Below, piece after piece: positions 20,931 to 32,954 of a stretch of 64,000 nucleotides of DNA; the first letter of the stretch is position 1, and each line of letters begins with the position of its first letter. The translations under genes were made by a program, and so were the position numbers. A model generated the notes under the pieces. The model made no database searches, was not told the origin of the DNA, and saw nothing but the letters and a program-made list of their open reading frames with translations. This DNA is from Lamellibrachia columna (Eukaryota; Annelida; Polychaeta; Sabellida; Siboglinidae): assembly GCA_963662155.1 (NCBI GenBank), contig OY759261.1, positions 50,471,414-50,535,413 of the forward strand, in the 5' to 3' direction.

Positions 20931-23780
20931 CTTATATAATAAGTACTAATACTGCACAAAATATGTCATGCACATATTATAACCACATCAAGTCTAAACG
21001 TCTGGTGATCAGTTGGGTAGAATTCAGACATTTATCAACCGATGTTCAATATTGTGTTCAAACAGAAGAGCGACATTCTATTTCTGTTGATTTATGTGTA
21101 GTTAAGGTATATATACTTGTCGTTGCAGGCCTGTCCTCTGGGTTTTTGAAAAGGGGGGTTCGAGTATACACAATCAGCCGGGACGATTTCTCAGTTGTTT
21201 TACAGTTAAACAAATTCTCTCAAATAGCAGGGGTTCATTCCACCACCTCCTTCCCCTACCCCGGAGGGTGGGCATGAGTTGATGCGTTTGTGTTGAGGCA
21301 AATCGGCAGTCTGGTACAACATGAGAAGTAACAATTTCTGCTTGTTTTCATGGGACTGAACCGACACGTTCACGTTTTATACTATATGCTTCGATGGTCC
21401 TCTGTGTTTGACATTGTGGACTTTCTGTCGTTGCCATGGCGACTGGAAATGCGAATATGTCAAACTTCGGGTTATAAAAATGGACACAAAGGTGAAGGAC
21501 ACAGCCGTGACATTTTGGAATCTGAAGTTCACGTTCAACAAATGGATTACTTGCCGTTCTGAGGGTGTATGTACGAACTAGACGGGCACGATCACGGTTA
21601 CTATTGCTTCCATGTTATATCATGCCTGATGTTGCGACGTTATTGTACTGCTGCCGACCCATGGAAATGCGATCGAATTTGTGAATTTGACGGTTATCAA
21701 AATGGGTACAAATGTGAAGAGCAAGGTCCGGTCGAAACAGCCTTATGCCTTCCATAGATGGTACATTCTAAACTGTTGTGTCCATCCTAGAAAGTGGGCT
21801 GTGTATGCTTCCTCGTTTGTTGTTACTCCTGCTGGTGTTACATGTTATCATTCACATGCTTTGGGCGATACACAGTCTGCTTGGTTCTTCAACTTACATT
21901 AAGCTACTTTATTGGAATCACAAATCCTGTCGTCTTATTACTGACAGTTATATTTGTAATTAAAAAGCTATGTAGGACAAGCACCAATGGAAACGTATGG
22001 TTAGCAACTATCAACGGATTGGCGGGGTTTCCGTTCACTAGGTTAGTTCAGGTCTAGTTGGAAAGCCCCATTTCTATAATTCAACGCTTGTCAGTGGTAA
22101 TTGGCTAATTGCATAAATGAACAGGACAAGGACAAGTTAAAAAAAATAAACATTTAATATGTGATAGCTACTCAGTAATTTAAAAGAAAACAAATAGAAC
22201 CCTGGGTGTATGTAATTATTACAAGTGAATAACTCTGATTCTGTATTAATCAGACAGGGAATTATTCACCCTGTGATATACATATCTACTATATATACAA
22301 CAGGAATGTCGTCTCGCTAGTGGCGTTTCGACATCGCTTTGCCGTTCATATTATGTCATGTTTCATATTATGCCAAGTTTAACATAATTCTTCCTGGATT
22401 TCATGTTATGTCATGCACAATGAAAGTATCACAATGCAATTTTGGCCCTAACATTCCATAGGGAACACATAGGGAACACGTGTGTAATTAAACAAATAAT
22501 GTAATTCGTCAGTGGCTTGTCCCATCTGCAACACTTTAGCCCAACATTTTAAATACCCTTTAACCTGAAGTTATCAAATAGCAGATTTGTTGTGTGCTTT
22601 TCTTGGTGCAAGCTGCTTCATACTATAAAAAAAAATTACTTTTTAAGATATTAGAAAGTTTGGGAAATTTTTTTAAAGCTTCAAAATGTTTAATGTAAGT
22701 TAATCAGTCGAAGTCCCATTTATCTTTCACACATTGAGTGGATAGCTCTCTACCCAAAGATTTGAATCTCCTCTACAAAAAGCCTACATGTGTGAGATGA
22801 GTGAAAATGTCCATTTTGTGACATAATACAGAGCAGTGTCCACTGTTTAACTATGTCAGCCATCTTACAGTTGTGTGTTTTTGCCTTTAGCAGACAAGAC
22901 GTGACACTGTTGACACACATTGGAGCATTGATGAGTCTCCGTAGACCAACAGCTTTAGGGAAATTAACATGGTAAGTATTAAAATATCTCCAAGGGCCCT
23001 ATTGGAGAAACCACTGTAAGAAAATAATGCCCTAATGTTGTAAAGAAGCTTACTACACCCATATGTAAAATTGGATAGATTGTACATGTTCATGTGAATT
23101 GTATTGTATTTGTAATTATGGTAGAGTTACAATACGTTGAAATTGAATTCTACTGCTACATATGACCCAGAACAGGCATAGGGCAATTAACTTGAAAAGT
23201 TAATTAATTTAATTAACCTGACATTTTTCGTGTAAATTAAGTTAACCTACCAAATTCGTCCATTAAATTAACAATTCATTTTAATTCAGTTAACAATTAA
23301 ATCGTGTTGGTAGAAATATGTACACGTTTCAAACAGTTCTAAAATCACAAGACAGAAATGCAAAAAACTTGTTGGAAAGAGATTTGCTCATACTCATACT
23401 CACATACATGCCAAGACATTTCTTCATGGGGCATTTGATTACATTAAAAAAGTAGTAGATGCTTGTTAAAAGATTAATTATTTTTCTGAAACGAATAATA
23501 AAAAAAGATGTGGCTGAAGATTTGCAGGTGTGGTGTTTCCTCCTATATTCAAACACCAAATTAACAGAACCAGGCAACTACTTACATAATTTCTATGCAC
23601 CAAGTTGCTATTTATGCAGTGTTTTATTCTAAATGATTAGATTTACCCATTATATACTAGCATTTAAATATAATCACTATGCATGTTTTTTTAATTTAAG
23701 TTGACAATGTAAAAGATCCCAAACTGAAGCTCTTACCTTTCTCTACATCTCCCCATTAACGGTTATATGTACACCCACAC
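20931..23780. other. No recognisable gene
   Basis: AT-rich unique DNA. Frames of 60-104 codons occur (for example 20963-21277) without motifs. I see no element boundaries. Confidence 0.5.
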
Positions 23781-23789
23781 AATGTGTAG

Positions 23790-24030
23790 AGGCATAAGTC
23801 TAATGGCCCCACTTGGCTGCATGTTGCTTGCCCCAAATGTTTACTTTAAACAGAGATTTGCAGAAGCCAAAATTAGCCATCAAGTTACCAGAGGAAATTC
23901 TATTGTCTAGGCCTTCCCTCCAATTCACAGATGCCTGAATAACCAACCCCCCCCCCCTCCCAGTTGGTACAGAGCATGTCTGCTCTGTGTTGGTCTCCCT
24001 TCCATTCACACAGGCCTGAACATGATCTCT
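23790..24030. repeat. Diverged relative of hAT interior at 63.1-63.3 kb
   Basis: Shares CC(C/G)AAATGTTTACTTTA, TTTG(C/T)AGAAGC, CATCAA, ATTCTATTGT and a CCCAGTTGGTA block, in the same order, with 63140-63312 inside the hAT element. An old, diverged copy of part of that element is likely. Confidence 0.55.
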
Positions 24031-26200
24031 ATCAGACTAGTGGCTGGAGTAGTGAGTGCAGGCCTTCTGAAACCATATGTACAGCATGGCTGTAATATCA
24101 ACTATGAAATGAGCACTTAATTGAGAAAAATGGGATTTTGTCAATTAAATTAACCCCTTTTGGTAAAGTTCATTAACAAAGTTAAGGCGACACGATTGTC
24201 GGAAAATCACCTCATATATATATATATATATTTAACTTAGAGAACTGAAACTTTCAGAGATTGTATGGTGTGTCCAAGTAAACGCTGTGAATTTTAAATG
24301 ACATGAGCCCCATTTGAAAACTACTTGTCATAGATGACCCAGAATTGGCATGCAGTTACCTTACACAACCCTAATGAGCACCTATAGAATGTTTTTTGAA
24401 TATTTGGTAAAACTTTTTTTTGGCGATTTATTTTTCAATTTTTTTTATCGGAAATGGAGGTGTCTGTCTACACACACAGTTCATTTTGTGATAACAGGTC
24501 AGCTTTCCAAAAAATTAATCTATAGGCATTAAAAAGGAAACTATCAAGATGAAGTGTGAGAAGTTTCAAGCTATTCTGTTGAGAAATAACAAAATGGGGC
24601 TCAGTTGCAGATAACAAGCAAAGTAAAAAACACGTTTTTGAGAAAATCGCATTCAAAGTTTATATACATTAGGCAACACAGTTCAACTTCTAAAAACACA
24701 TCCAGATGGATGAAACTTTGTATATATGTCATTCAAACTGTCCTCTATCATATGACACCAATATAAGCCATCATATTTCACAGAAATTATAACATGTCCA
24801 AACCTAAGCAGTTCACAGCAATAGGAAGACAAAAAATGTGTTCCGAAAATGAACATATTAATGTACAGTTCACTGCACAAATCTGGAGAGCAGATGTCCT
24901 TTGACCAATGAACAACTAATATAATAATGTATATTGATCATAAAAACTGCCTTTACAAAAATAAAACTATTGTATTTTGCAGAAATAACATGCAAAACCC
25001 ATTTCATAGGAATAACGGGAGAAAATGTCAATCCTCACAGGTCACTGCATGTCTGTATATATCTGGAGAACAGAATGATGTCCACTGTATCCATAATGTA
25101 TATTTACACACACAGAATGTTTCTAGAATGCCCCTGGTTCATAGTTGGCATCCTGGGCATGAACATGACGTGTCTCCCTCGTGCTGCTTTGCAATCATCG
25201 TCGAGAGCACCTTTTCACCATCTTCATCTGGAAAGTGCATCACTCCTATCTTTTCCAGAAGTTTGCCATAGCCAAACTTCCTCTACATCGCTGATGTCCT
25301 TCAAGAAACAAATGGTTCTGCATGACCTGATATCTGGAAATAGATAATAAACATATTGTAAATAAATGCTGCTGACAAAATACAGCATTGTTGTACGTAT
25401 AATTATTATCTCTGTTGCATTGCTAGAAGATGTACATTGAATAAAATTCAAATCCGTGCTGTACAAAACAATGTTATATTGTACAAAAAATGGGACAATA
25501 TAGGAGTCAGACCACAGTTGGGAATTGCATTGGTGGCCATGTTAACGTTTTGTCTGATTATAAGAAAACCTGACCACTAAAAATTCTGAAACTTTTTCAC
25601 AGCAACTGTCATCACCTCACTGACATGCTGGCCAAATTTTATCAAAATCACATACCTCCAGCTCTTTTAAAATGCCCCGACGTGCGATGCCCGTCAATAT
25701 TGAAAAAAATTGCCATGTATTCATGCGCCCACGTGGCCCATAGCAGAAAAATTCCCATAAATCCTTCCGCCAGTTAAACTCTCCAAAAAATGCACTATTT
25801 CACAGCCAATAGCTTCTATAAACAAACTTGTGAATATTCATGCTCAAAGGTACTCATGTCACATAATATGAATTTATTAAGTTCACATTTCACAATTTCA
25901 CGTGCCCTACATTCGTGTGAAACAGTAAACAGGAAGGTCAACTGTGGTCTTACCCCTATAGTATACACCCACTGGCACTGATTTGAGTAAACATGGCCCC
26001 TGGATAATACCCCTGGATGAACTGCTACGGTAGTGACTTGGACGTATGTCAACATTCAACTACGTATATATCGTGATTTATGAACTAATCTGCTGGGACA
26101 CAATGATAGTAAAGATATATAACAAAATTATTTGCCGTGTCAGTATATCGCACATGAACTGAACTTACTTCGCGTGCCATTGGCATTGTGACCGTCATAA
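24031..26200. other. No recognisable gene
   Basis: (TA)n at about 24214-24232. Two overlapping plus frames (24927-25347, up to 137 codons) and minus frames around 25466-25224 have no family signature I can identify. Confidence 0.45.
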
Positions 26201-26280
26201 GGGCCTGTATATTAGCCGGAATGAGCCCGGAACGAGATTGAATTGCTAATAGCGTGGATTGCGTGATCTATATAATGATT

Positions 26281-26533
26281 TCACTGGAATGTGTGGTTAG
26301 ATAACGTAATAATGCAACTTTCCGCCAAGTGGGAAATAATTACACGTACATTAAGATATGTTTTGGGCTCCCGGAACGATGACTTATTGACGATCGGCGG
26401 CCGTGTTTTGGCTGTTCCGTCTATTGAACATCACCTAGTGGGCGGCCTTACATTAGTGGGGTTCATACACCATCTACTGCAGTAATACTAGTAATCACTG
26501 ATTGGGATGTGTACTGGTATATGAAATAATTTT
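26281..26533. repeat. About 250-bp inverted repeat, left arm
   Basis: Nearly identical in inverse orientation to about 29222-29474, including GATCGGCGGCCGTGTTTTGG and ACTAGTAATCACTGATTGGG. The few differences include CGCCAAGTGG versus the partner's CACCAAGTGG on the same strand. Confidence 0.95.
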
Positions 26534-26559
26534 ATAACAAAATCATATATCCATGATTA

Positions 26560-26755
26560 GAAACACTGTATAAACGTTATTGAAAAATGTTTTATTAAAA
26601 CATTTTTATATAACATCATAAAAACATTTCCCTGAAATATCATGAAAATGTTATATCAAAATGTTGGCTCTTGGAAACATTGTAAAAACGTTTTTGAAAT
26701 GTTTTATTATAACATATATATAACATCATAAAAACATTTCCATAAAATATTGTAG
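26560..26755. repeat. Two direct copies of an AT-rich ~100-bp unit
   Basis: About 26562-26640 and 26678-26755 share GAAACA(C/T)TGTA(T/A)AAACGTT, AACATCATAAAAACATTTCC and AAAATAT. They lie just inside the left inverted-repeat arm. Confidence 0.7.
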
Positions 26756-26764
26756 TGTTGGATA

Positions 26765-27135
26765 CTCCTCTTCATGTTGTGTTTCTTCGAAGAGTCTTCA
26801 CAATTTGGGCAGCAGGATTTCGGCCAGACCTCACCTTTCTTTTAATATGTTGCATATAGTTTTCATATTTCTGATGCGCCACTATCTAGATCTCCAAAGT
26901 GTTGTGCTTCTCTTGCAATGTGTGCAAGTGTGTGCACATTATAAACTAAGAACTCCCTTCCATACAGCTCTGCACATTTGCTGACAAAATGTTGCAGTAA
27001 TTGGTGAGCATAGTTGCCATACTGTGTAGTCAATTTGGAATTGACTAAAATGCACATGGCCACACACACAATGCTGTTGATTGCCTGAGTTGTAATTGCA
27101 GTAGGTACTGAACCCTGAATAAACAAGGGGTCCAT
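26765..27135 (-). pseudogene. EnSpm/CACTA-type transposase C-terminal relic
   Basis: A minus frame from 27135 reads ...FVSKCAELYGREFLVYNVHT and LAHIAREAQHFGDLDSGAS. After a one-base frameshift near 26880 it continues KYENYMQHIKRKVRSGRNPA and AQIVKTLRRN. The order Y-G-x-x-F-x-x-Y-N-V-H-x-L-x-H-[LI]-x-x-x-x-x-x-[FY]-G-x-L-D-[SN] then [FY]-E-N-[YF]-[ML]-x-x-[LI]-K-[RK] is the conserved end of animal EnSpm-like (DUF4218-type) transposases. A TTGTTTATTCAG|G acceptor-like site precedes it at about 27121, so it may be a terminal exon. The frameshift makes it non-functional. Confidence 0.75.
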
Positions 27136-27737
27136 TAAACAATAAGTAAGAAATTAAAGTACTAGTATGCACAGTTACAAAGAACATTTTGTGGATTCAC
27201 AAGTCAGACAATGATTCAATAATCTGACCATTACAAAGCACATTTACAAAGAACATGTTGTGAAGTAGATTTCCTTAACGATAAATAACAAGTATGCATA
27301 GTTACACGGGCGCGTTAGGTACACAACATGAGAGAGGCCCAATATAAAATTGTGTATAAAGTTCAGAATCTAACATAAATAATTATTCCATAATTTATTC
27401 TTTTAAATTCACTCAAAAATTGCGTTAAGCACAACAACAAAAGGCCGCTCCTAAAAAGCATTTAGTTGTAGTGTTCATTGTGTAACACTAAAGAATTAAA
27501 AACACTGCCATGTAGCATACAATGTTTTAATAAATATTTAATTTTCTAAAAAAAAATTGCTTTACATAATAATGTAATATAACACCAATATTCAATACGT
27601 GGAATGAAAGTTTTATTGACCAATAGTGTACTAGAAAAAGGGTTAACAGAAGAAGTGTAATATAGTTACCTGTAATAAAATTAATATATAAAGTAAATTA
27701 TAATACATAGTCAGACATAATGTACAAAATGATGTTT
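27136..27737. other. AT-rich spacer inside composite element
   Basis: No coding motif recognised. It may be transposase intron or degraded interior. Confidence 0.4.
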
Positions 27738-29185
27738 AACAAGATTGCCATCTCGAACAACAAGTTCCAGATGGCAAGTGGACAAGGAAGCCATTGGCTT
27801 ATCGAGAGTCCAACAATTTTCTCATCTATGTGTAGCCCGCCCTTATCAGATATCTGTCAATTCTATTTTTAAACATATTCACACTACTAGCATTAACACA
27901 ATCATTTGGCAGTTTGTTCCATTCATTTATCACCCTCTGTGAGAAAGAGTACTTTCTCATGTCCAACCTACACTGCTCCTTAACTAATGCTGCTTTGTGT
28001 CCTCTGGTTCTACTGCCTTCTTTAAGTTTGAAGAACATATTCCTATCAACATCCTCATAACCGTTCACTATTTTAAACACTTCTATTTGGTCTCCTCTTA
28101 GTCTCCTGGTCTCTAGTGTTGTCAAACCACATTGTAATAAGCGACTTTCGTAACTAAGGTCTCTTAATTCTGGAATCATCTTAGTTGCTCTTCGTTGTAT
28201 TCTTTCTAGCTTATCTATGTCTTTTTTACGATATGGCCTCCATGCTTGAATACAATATTCCAAATGTGGTCTAACTATTGCTTTGTACAGGGGTACAATT
28301 AGATGTTTCTCCTTATACGTGATAGTTCTCCTAATTAGCCCTAGAATTTGATTTCCTTTCGAAGCAGCAATCCCACATTGCTCTGAAACTTTCATGTCAG
28401 CATTAAATGTTACTCCTAAATCCTTTTCTTGTGTGGTTCTACCTAGTACAGCATCCCCCATTTTATATTCCTCGTCCATATTTCCATGTCCTATGTGTAT
28501 ACATTTACACTTCCCAAAATTGAATAACATTTGCCATTTTTCTGACCATTTAACTAATTTTTCTAGATCATCCTGTAAACTTTGTTTATCTGTATCATTA
28601 GTAACCTTTCTGAATACTTTTGTGTCATCTGCAAATTTGAGTACTTTGCTAGATATGTCATCCTCCAAATCATTTATATATATTAAAAACAGTATAGGGC
28701 CTAACACTGATCCCTGTGGTACCCCACTCAAAACAGATTTCCAGTTTGAAATCTTACCATCTACTATTACTCTCTGTCCTCTGTGTGTAAGCCACTTTTC
28801 TATCCAGTTGATTATATCATTGCCTATACCATGGGCTTTTAGTTTAAGTAACAATCTTTGATGTGGCACTTTATCGAAAGCTTTCTGAAAATCTAAGTAG
28901 ACAACATCCACTGGTGACCCGTCATCTACCCACTTTGTAATTTCTTCTAAAAAACATAAGAGATTGGTTAGACATGACCTTGCTTTTAGGAATCCATGTT
29001 GAGATGTATTTATTAATTTATGTTTTATGAGGAATTCCACCATGTGGTCTCTAATTAATGTTTCGAGTAATTTACATACAACTGATGTTAAACTCACTGG
29101 TCTGTAATTTTCTGGCTTCTTCCTCGATCCCTTCTTAAATAGCGGCGTAATGTTTGCTTCTGTTGTATAGAAGGGTGTAGTTAAA
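27738..29185 (-). mobile_element. CR1 family A copy, RT frame still open
   Basis: A 423-codon minus frame (29097-27826) has no stop from YRPVSLTS to the natural terminus LIRAGYT. Visible: SQHGFLKARSCLTNLLCFLE, YLDFQKAFDKVPHQRLL, SGVPQGSVLGPILFLIYIND, FADD (28624-28635), the KCKCIHIGHGN palm/thumb block, QCGIAASKGNQILGLIRRT and RPHLEYCIQAWRPYRKKDI. The endonuclease and first RT part are absent (5' truncation near 29185), so the copy cannot move alone. The 3' UTR ends with the family tail at 27738. It lies between the long inverted-repeat arms and is the youngest-looking family A copy by frame integrity. Confidence 0.9.
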
Positions 29186-29221
29186 CTATCATTTCATATT
29201 TACTCCATTTTATCTAGATAT

Positions 29222-29474
29222 AAATTTCATATACCAGTACACATCCCAATCAGTGATTACTAGTATTACTGCAGTAGATGGTGTATGAACCCCACTAATG
29301 TAAGGCCGCCCACTAGGTGATGTTCAATAGACGGAACAGCCAAAACACGGCCGCCGATCGTCAATAAGTCATCGTTCCGGGAGCCCAAAACATATCTTAA
29401 TGTACGTGTAATTATTTCCCACTTGGTGGAAAGTTGCATTATTACGTTATCTAACTACACATTCAAGTGAAAGT
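29222..29474. repeat. About 250-bp inverted repeat, right arm
   Basis: Partner of 26281-26533. Its outer edge continues into GAAAGTCTGCGGAAGTATGC, which is found inverted near 32570-32606, so this arm is joined to sequence from another terminus. Confidence 0.95.
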
Positions 29475-30424
29475 CTGCGGAAGTATGCATTTTGCGTATT
29501 GCGCATGCGCGCGTAAACGCAGTGGATGACATGCAACCCGCGTGATCAACGTGACCTCAGGTAACCCGATCAACTTTGACCCCGTGCCAGAAGTATGCAG
29601 ACTCCGCTGACCCGTATGACCCCACGATGTTTACCTTATTTTGTCAGCGAGCTCGTAACACGAGGCCTTTTTAAGAAAGTTGTAAGTAATTTGATTAGAA
29701 AATGGAAAGTGATGGAGCATCAGAAGAAATGAAAGAAATTATTTGGTAATACCCATTATTTAAAATCACTAGTAGTGACCAGGTGTAGGAGTGCAAGCAC
29801 CCAAATGAAATGTTAGACAATTTGTATTTGAAAGAAGTACGATTATCAAACGACGAAAGGACGTGGCTATTCGCACAGCTGCTCAGCAGGCCCCTCTATT
29901 GATTGCCAAAAGTGTGGTTGTTATTATTTGCAGAGCTGCACTACCTTTTGGCATTGCAGAAATAGTTATTGCTATTTGCAAAATTATCATATTGGTATGG
30001 TCATTAATGATAACGTTAATGATATGTTGTGTCACTTATGGCTTCTTACTTGAGGCTTGTATTGCTGTTCCCACATAGTAGAAAATTAAATGGCTTCACT
30101 TCTTGTGTAACAGTCCAGTAAGCTACTTCTTGTTCACTGGTTCAGTAGTGCACATGTATTATTAAGTTAGAGCAGAGTTGCTGTGTTACAGCTTTGCAAA
30201 GTTTACATCTACATGCTTCGAGACGGAAGAAAGAGGAAGAAATCCCTTTCTTCCAGGCGTCCCCTGTTGACTATCACAAAAAATATACTTTTAATTAAAT
30301 AATTGCTATTTATATTGTAATTGCCCTTATTGAGTAGTATGTTTATATTGTTATTTTGGATTTGGCCATCTGGACCATCAAACATTGGTTACGTTTGTGA
30401 CACTGTATTTTTATTAAGGGTAGC

Positions 30425-30490
30425 TGCTAATGTCTCGGCTTTTGTGGTCGGTTCGAATCCGACTGGTAAATGCACTTTGTGCAAACATAC
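30425..30490 (+). repeat. tRNA-like/SINE head fragment
   Basis: A perfect B-box GGTTCGAATCC at about 30451-30461 lies about 30 bases after a weak A-box-like TAGCTGCTAATG. No full cloverleaf can be drawn. Probably a SINE remnant. Confidence 0.35.
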
Positions 30491-30921
30491 CCCTGGCATG
30501 GGCTTATTGACCGATACATTGCATCTCCTCTTATGATTATTTTGAAATTGAATGAAAATGCACTTACAATGATCCATATTAATATATACATAACATCTGA
30601 TCCATCTCATGTTAGCTTTATTTACCAAAGCCCACAAAAAAACAGCTCAACATTTAACAGCATTTATAGTGCTAAACTTCATTGTGGAACTAATTTAACA
30701 AGCATGTAGTTATGTCAAGCTATCAAAATACAATGATGACATTGTGTGATTGACTTAAACTTGATAGGGGCTATATACCTATACATCAGACAGATGTCAT
30801 ATGGAGTGCCTATGATGAATTTATGGAAACTTTTTGAACTGCTGAAATCGGCTGAATATATATATATATATATTGGTTCATGTTTGGTGCTATAGAAATC
30901 TTCTTTATTGAATTGTACTTC

Positions 30922-31030
30922 CTACCACACATACAACTCCACACAGCCTTCTTACCACACATACAACTCCACACAGCCTTTCTACCACACAGACAACTCC
31001 ACATAGCCTTCCTACCTCTCAGAAGACTCC
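30922..31030. repeat. 30-bp tandem repeat, about 4 copies
   Basis: Direct copies of CTTCCTACCACACATACAAC + TCCACACAGC with increasing divergence to the right. Confidence 0.85.
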
Positions 31031-31992
31031 ACATCTCTAATATATTATGCTTGCTTGAGTTAGATTGAGCATGTGGAAATGTGCTCTGCTAAATGCTTCA
31101 ATTAAGCCAATTTTATTTTTTAACATTACTATACTACCAAGTTGGTTTGTGTAAAGTATTATTATATCTCACAAAAATTATGAAGAAATATTTGACCTAC
31201 AATTATATTAGGGGATCATAGTAAAGTTTTCAGATAAGTGTGTTATTTATGTATGGAAATGTTAATGCTAAAAATAAAAAATGTGTTTGATTTAAGAATG
31301 TTCATCTATATTCGAGAATGCCAAGGCAATCAGTGATGGGATACAGCCATGCGTTATGCGTCAGTGTCACGTTGATGCATTCAGAAAGGCTGTCTTGGCA
31401 CAGCTCCTCCAGCATCAAGAATAAACCATGTATCATCATCTCAGACAGTGATGACAGTTGACTACTTGCTTGTTTAAATGTCATGTTGTGGCAGTTTTGT
31501 TGAAATGGGTGTTGTCTGCCAGCGCATCATTATACAGAGCTTGGATTGTTGTACATGTATGTCACTCTTCACATTAAAAACATTTATTTTGCTAATGTTA
31601 TTTGAACTGTTCATGTGTTTAAAATCATACTTGCACGTAGAAGAAGGCCACTTACTTAGTCTAGATATTTGATGTTTAAGGAATAATGTTGTTAGAAGGT
31701 TCACTGGATATTCAAGGTTAATATAATCACAACCACAGTTTTATAATTGTTTCATGGGGATCTCCTCAGTTTAATTTACTGTCTACTAAATGGTTCATAA
31801 TGCGATGTAAATACAGCCTGTATGTGTGACCAGAAAAGTGTGTCTATGTTATCTATGAGTTAATTATTAATGAAAAAACATAATTGTATTTTTGTATAAT
31901 TGGTTGTTATTACTTGTTGGATTAAATATTATAATAGACCATATTTGCATAAATGTTGTGATTTCTGCCAGTGCAGTATTATACATATGTCA

Positions 31993-31995
<3 letters not shown>

Positions 31996-32029
<34 letters not shown>

Positions 32030-32030
32030 T
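31996..32030. repeat. (TA)n microsatellite
   Basis: About 17 TA units immediately upstream of the ORF1-like FP domain. Confidence 0.95.
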
Positions 32031-32048
32031 GACAAAAAGACGGAAATC

Positions 32049-32205
32049 ATGCGAAAACGGAAAATGTTGAAAGGTAGTGCAGTCTTCCTGAATGACCATC
32101 TTACCCAGAAGAATAATGAACTGTTTGCGGAGGCCCGATGGCTCAAAAAAGAATGGAAAATAGTTGGCACATGGACGATGAACGGCAACATCTTTGTGAA
32201 AAAGA
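32049..32205 (+). pseudogene. LINE ORF1 FP-domain fragment
   Basis: Reads KRKMLKGSAVFLNDHLTQKN, then ELFAEARWLKKEWKIVGTW and TMNGNIFVK. This is the hallmark C-terminal block of CR1/L2-group ORF1 proteins of the FP (baculovirus FP-like) type, K-L-K-G-x-x-[IV]-F-[IL]-N-[ED]-[DH]-L-T...N-x-x-[LI]-[FL]...A-R-x-L...W-T-x-x-G-x-I-[YF]-V. Its N-terminal part is lost at the TA microsatellite. Confidence 0.8.
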
Positions 32206-32349
32206 CTTGTCTTGTATTGCAAATTCTGCAAACTTTGTGTTTTGTGAACATAGTTTTATGGACTCTTGTATTTTACTATCCAGTGTCTGGTAGTGCAAAT
32301 CCTGAAAATTTTTCTATGTTGATATATGCAGTATTATCACATTTAATTT

Positions 32350-32550
32350 ATGATGGCTAATACTCAGATCAAATTAGACTCATGTCTAATATGTAACCAA
32401 ACGTTAAACAGTTATGCCATAAAATGTGATCTATGTGAAGCAGTTTATCATAAACGATGCGCAAAAATAACACAAGAACAATTCAGATTAATCCGTTGCA
32501 AAAATGTAAATTATCAATGTACATCAGGTTGTGAAGCACCGGCACTGCGC
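32350..32550 (+). pseudogene. PHD-type zinc finger fragment, likely LINE ORF1
   Basis: From ATG at 32350 the frame gives LDSCLICNQTL, then IKCDLCEAVYHKRCAKI and a later Y-Q-C-T-S-G-C. The spacing C-x2-C...C-x2-C-x4-H-x2-C...C-x3-C is a PHD-like finger, common at the N-terminus of CR1-type ORF1 proteins. Here it lies downstream of the FP block, the reverse of the usual order. The frame runs on into the composite element's right end and stops at 32664. Confidence 0.55.
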
Positions 32551-32655
32551 ATAAACAGCATGCGCAATACACAAAATGCATACTTCCGCAGACTTTCGGC
32601 ACGGGACTACTCTGGGCCCGTTACACCGGCCTCGTTCCGGCTAATATACAGGCCC

Positions 32656-32954
32656 AGGCATTAGTAACTGCAATACCAAACGGGTGTACCATATAGGTAC
32701 TAGGTAAACTAATTAGGAAGTAATATAGACGTATGCAAGTTTGATTTAATTGTATAAAGACGTATAATCAATTTATTAAAATAATGCTTTACTAAAAACA
32801 AGGGGTAAGAGCCCCAAATCACACTTATTTTCACCTGTTTTCATGTGCCTTTTTTAGAACTAACTTGATTGCAATGCAAACATGAACCACGAGTGACATG
32901 AGAAATCTGCGTTACCGTAATAGTCAGCCATATGCTATATGTATGAAGCTTAAA
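32656..32954. other. No recognisable feature
   Basis: Short AT-rich spacer right of the composite element. Confidence 0.5.

Larger units (their letters stand above)
29475..31990. other. Interior of composite element, no clear gene
   Basis: Contains a tRNA-like B-box at about 30452, (TA)n at 30857-30874 and a 30-bp repeat at 30922-31030. Frames up to about 100 codons lack motifs. Confidence 0.45.
26201..32655. mobile_element. Possible composite DNA transposon with nested repeats
   Basis: GGGCCTGTATATTAGCCGGA at 26201-26220 is exactly inverted at 32636-32655. Between them lie a second, longer inverted repeat pair (about 26281-26533 with about 29222-29474), an EnSpm-type transposase relic (27135-26765, minus), a CR1 insertion (27738-29185) and LINE ORF1 pieces (32049-32540). 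Bases 29469-29505 are also inverted at about 32568-32606. No matching target duplication flanks the outer ends (left ...GTCATAA, right AGGCATT...), so one unit versus several merged elements is unresolved. Confidence 0.45.

Noticed and set aside
30440..30480. tRNA gene
   Set aside because: Only a B-box matches. No A-box at proper spacing and no acceptor or anticodon stems. Likely a SINE remnant.
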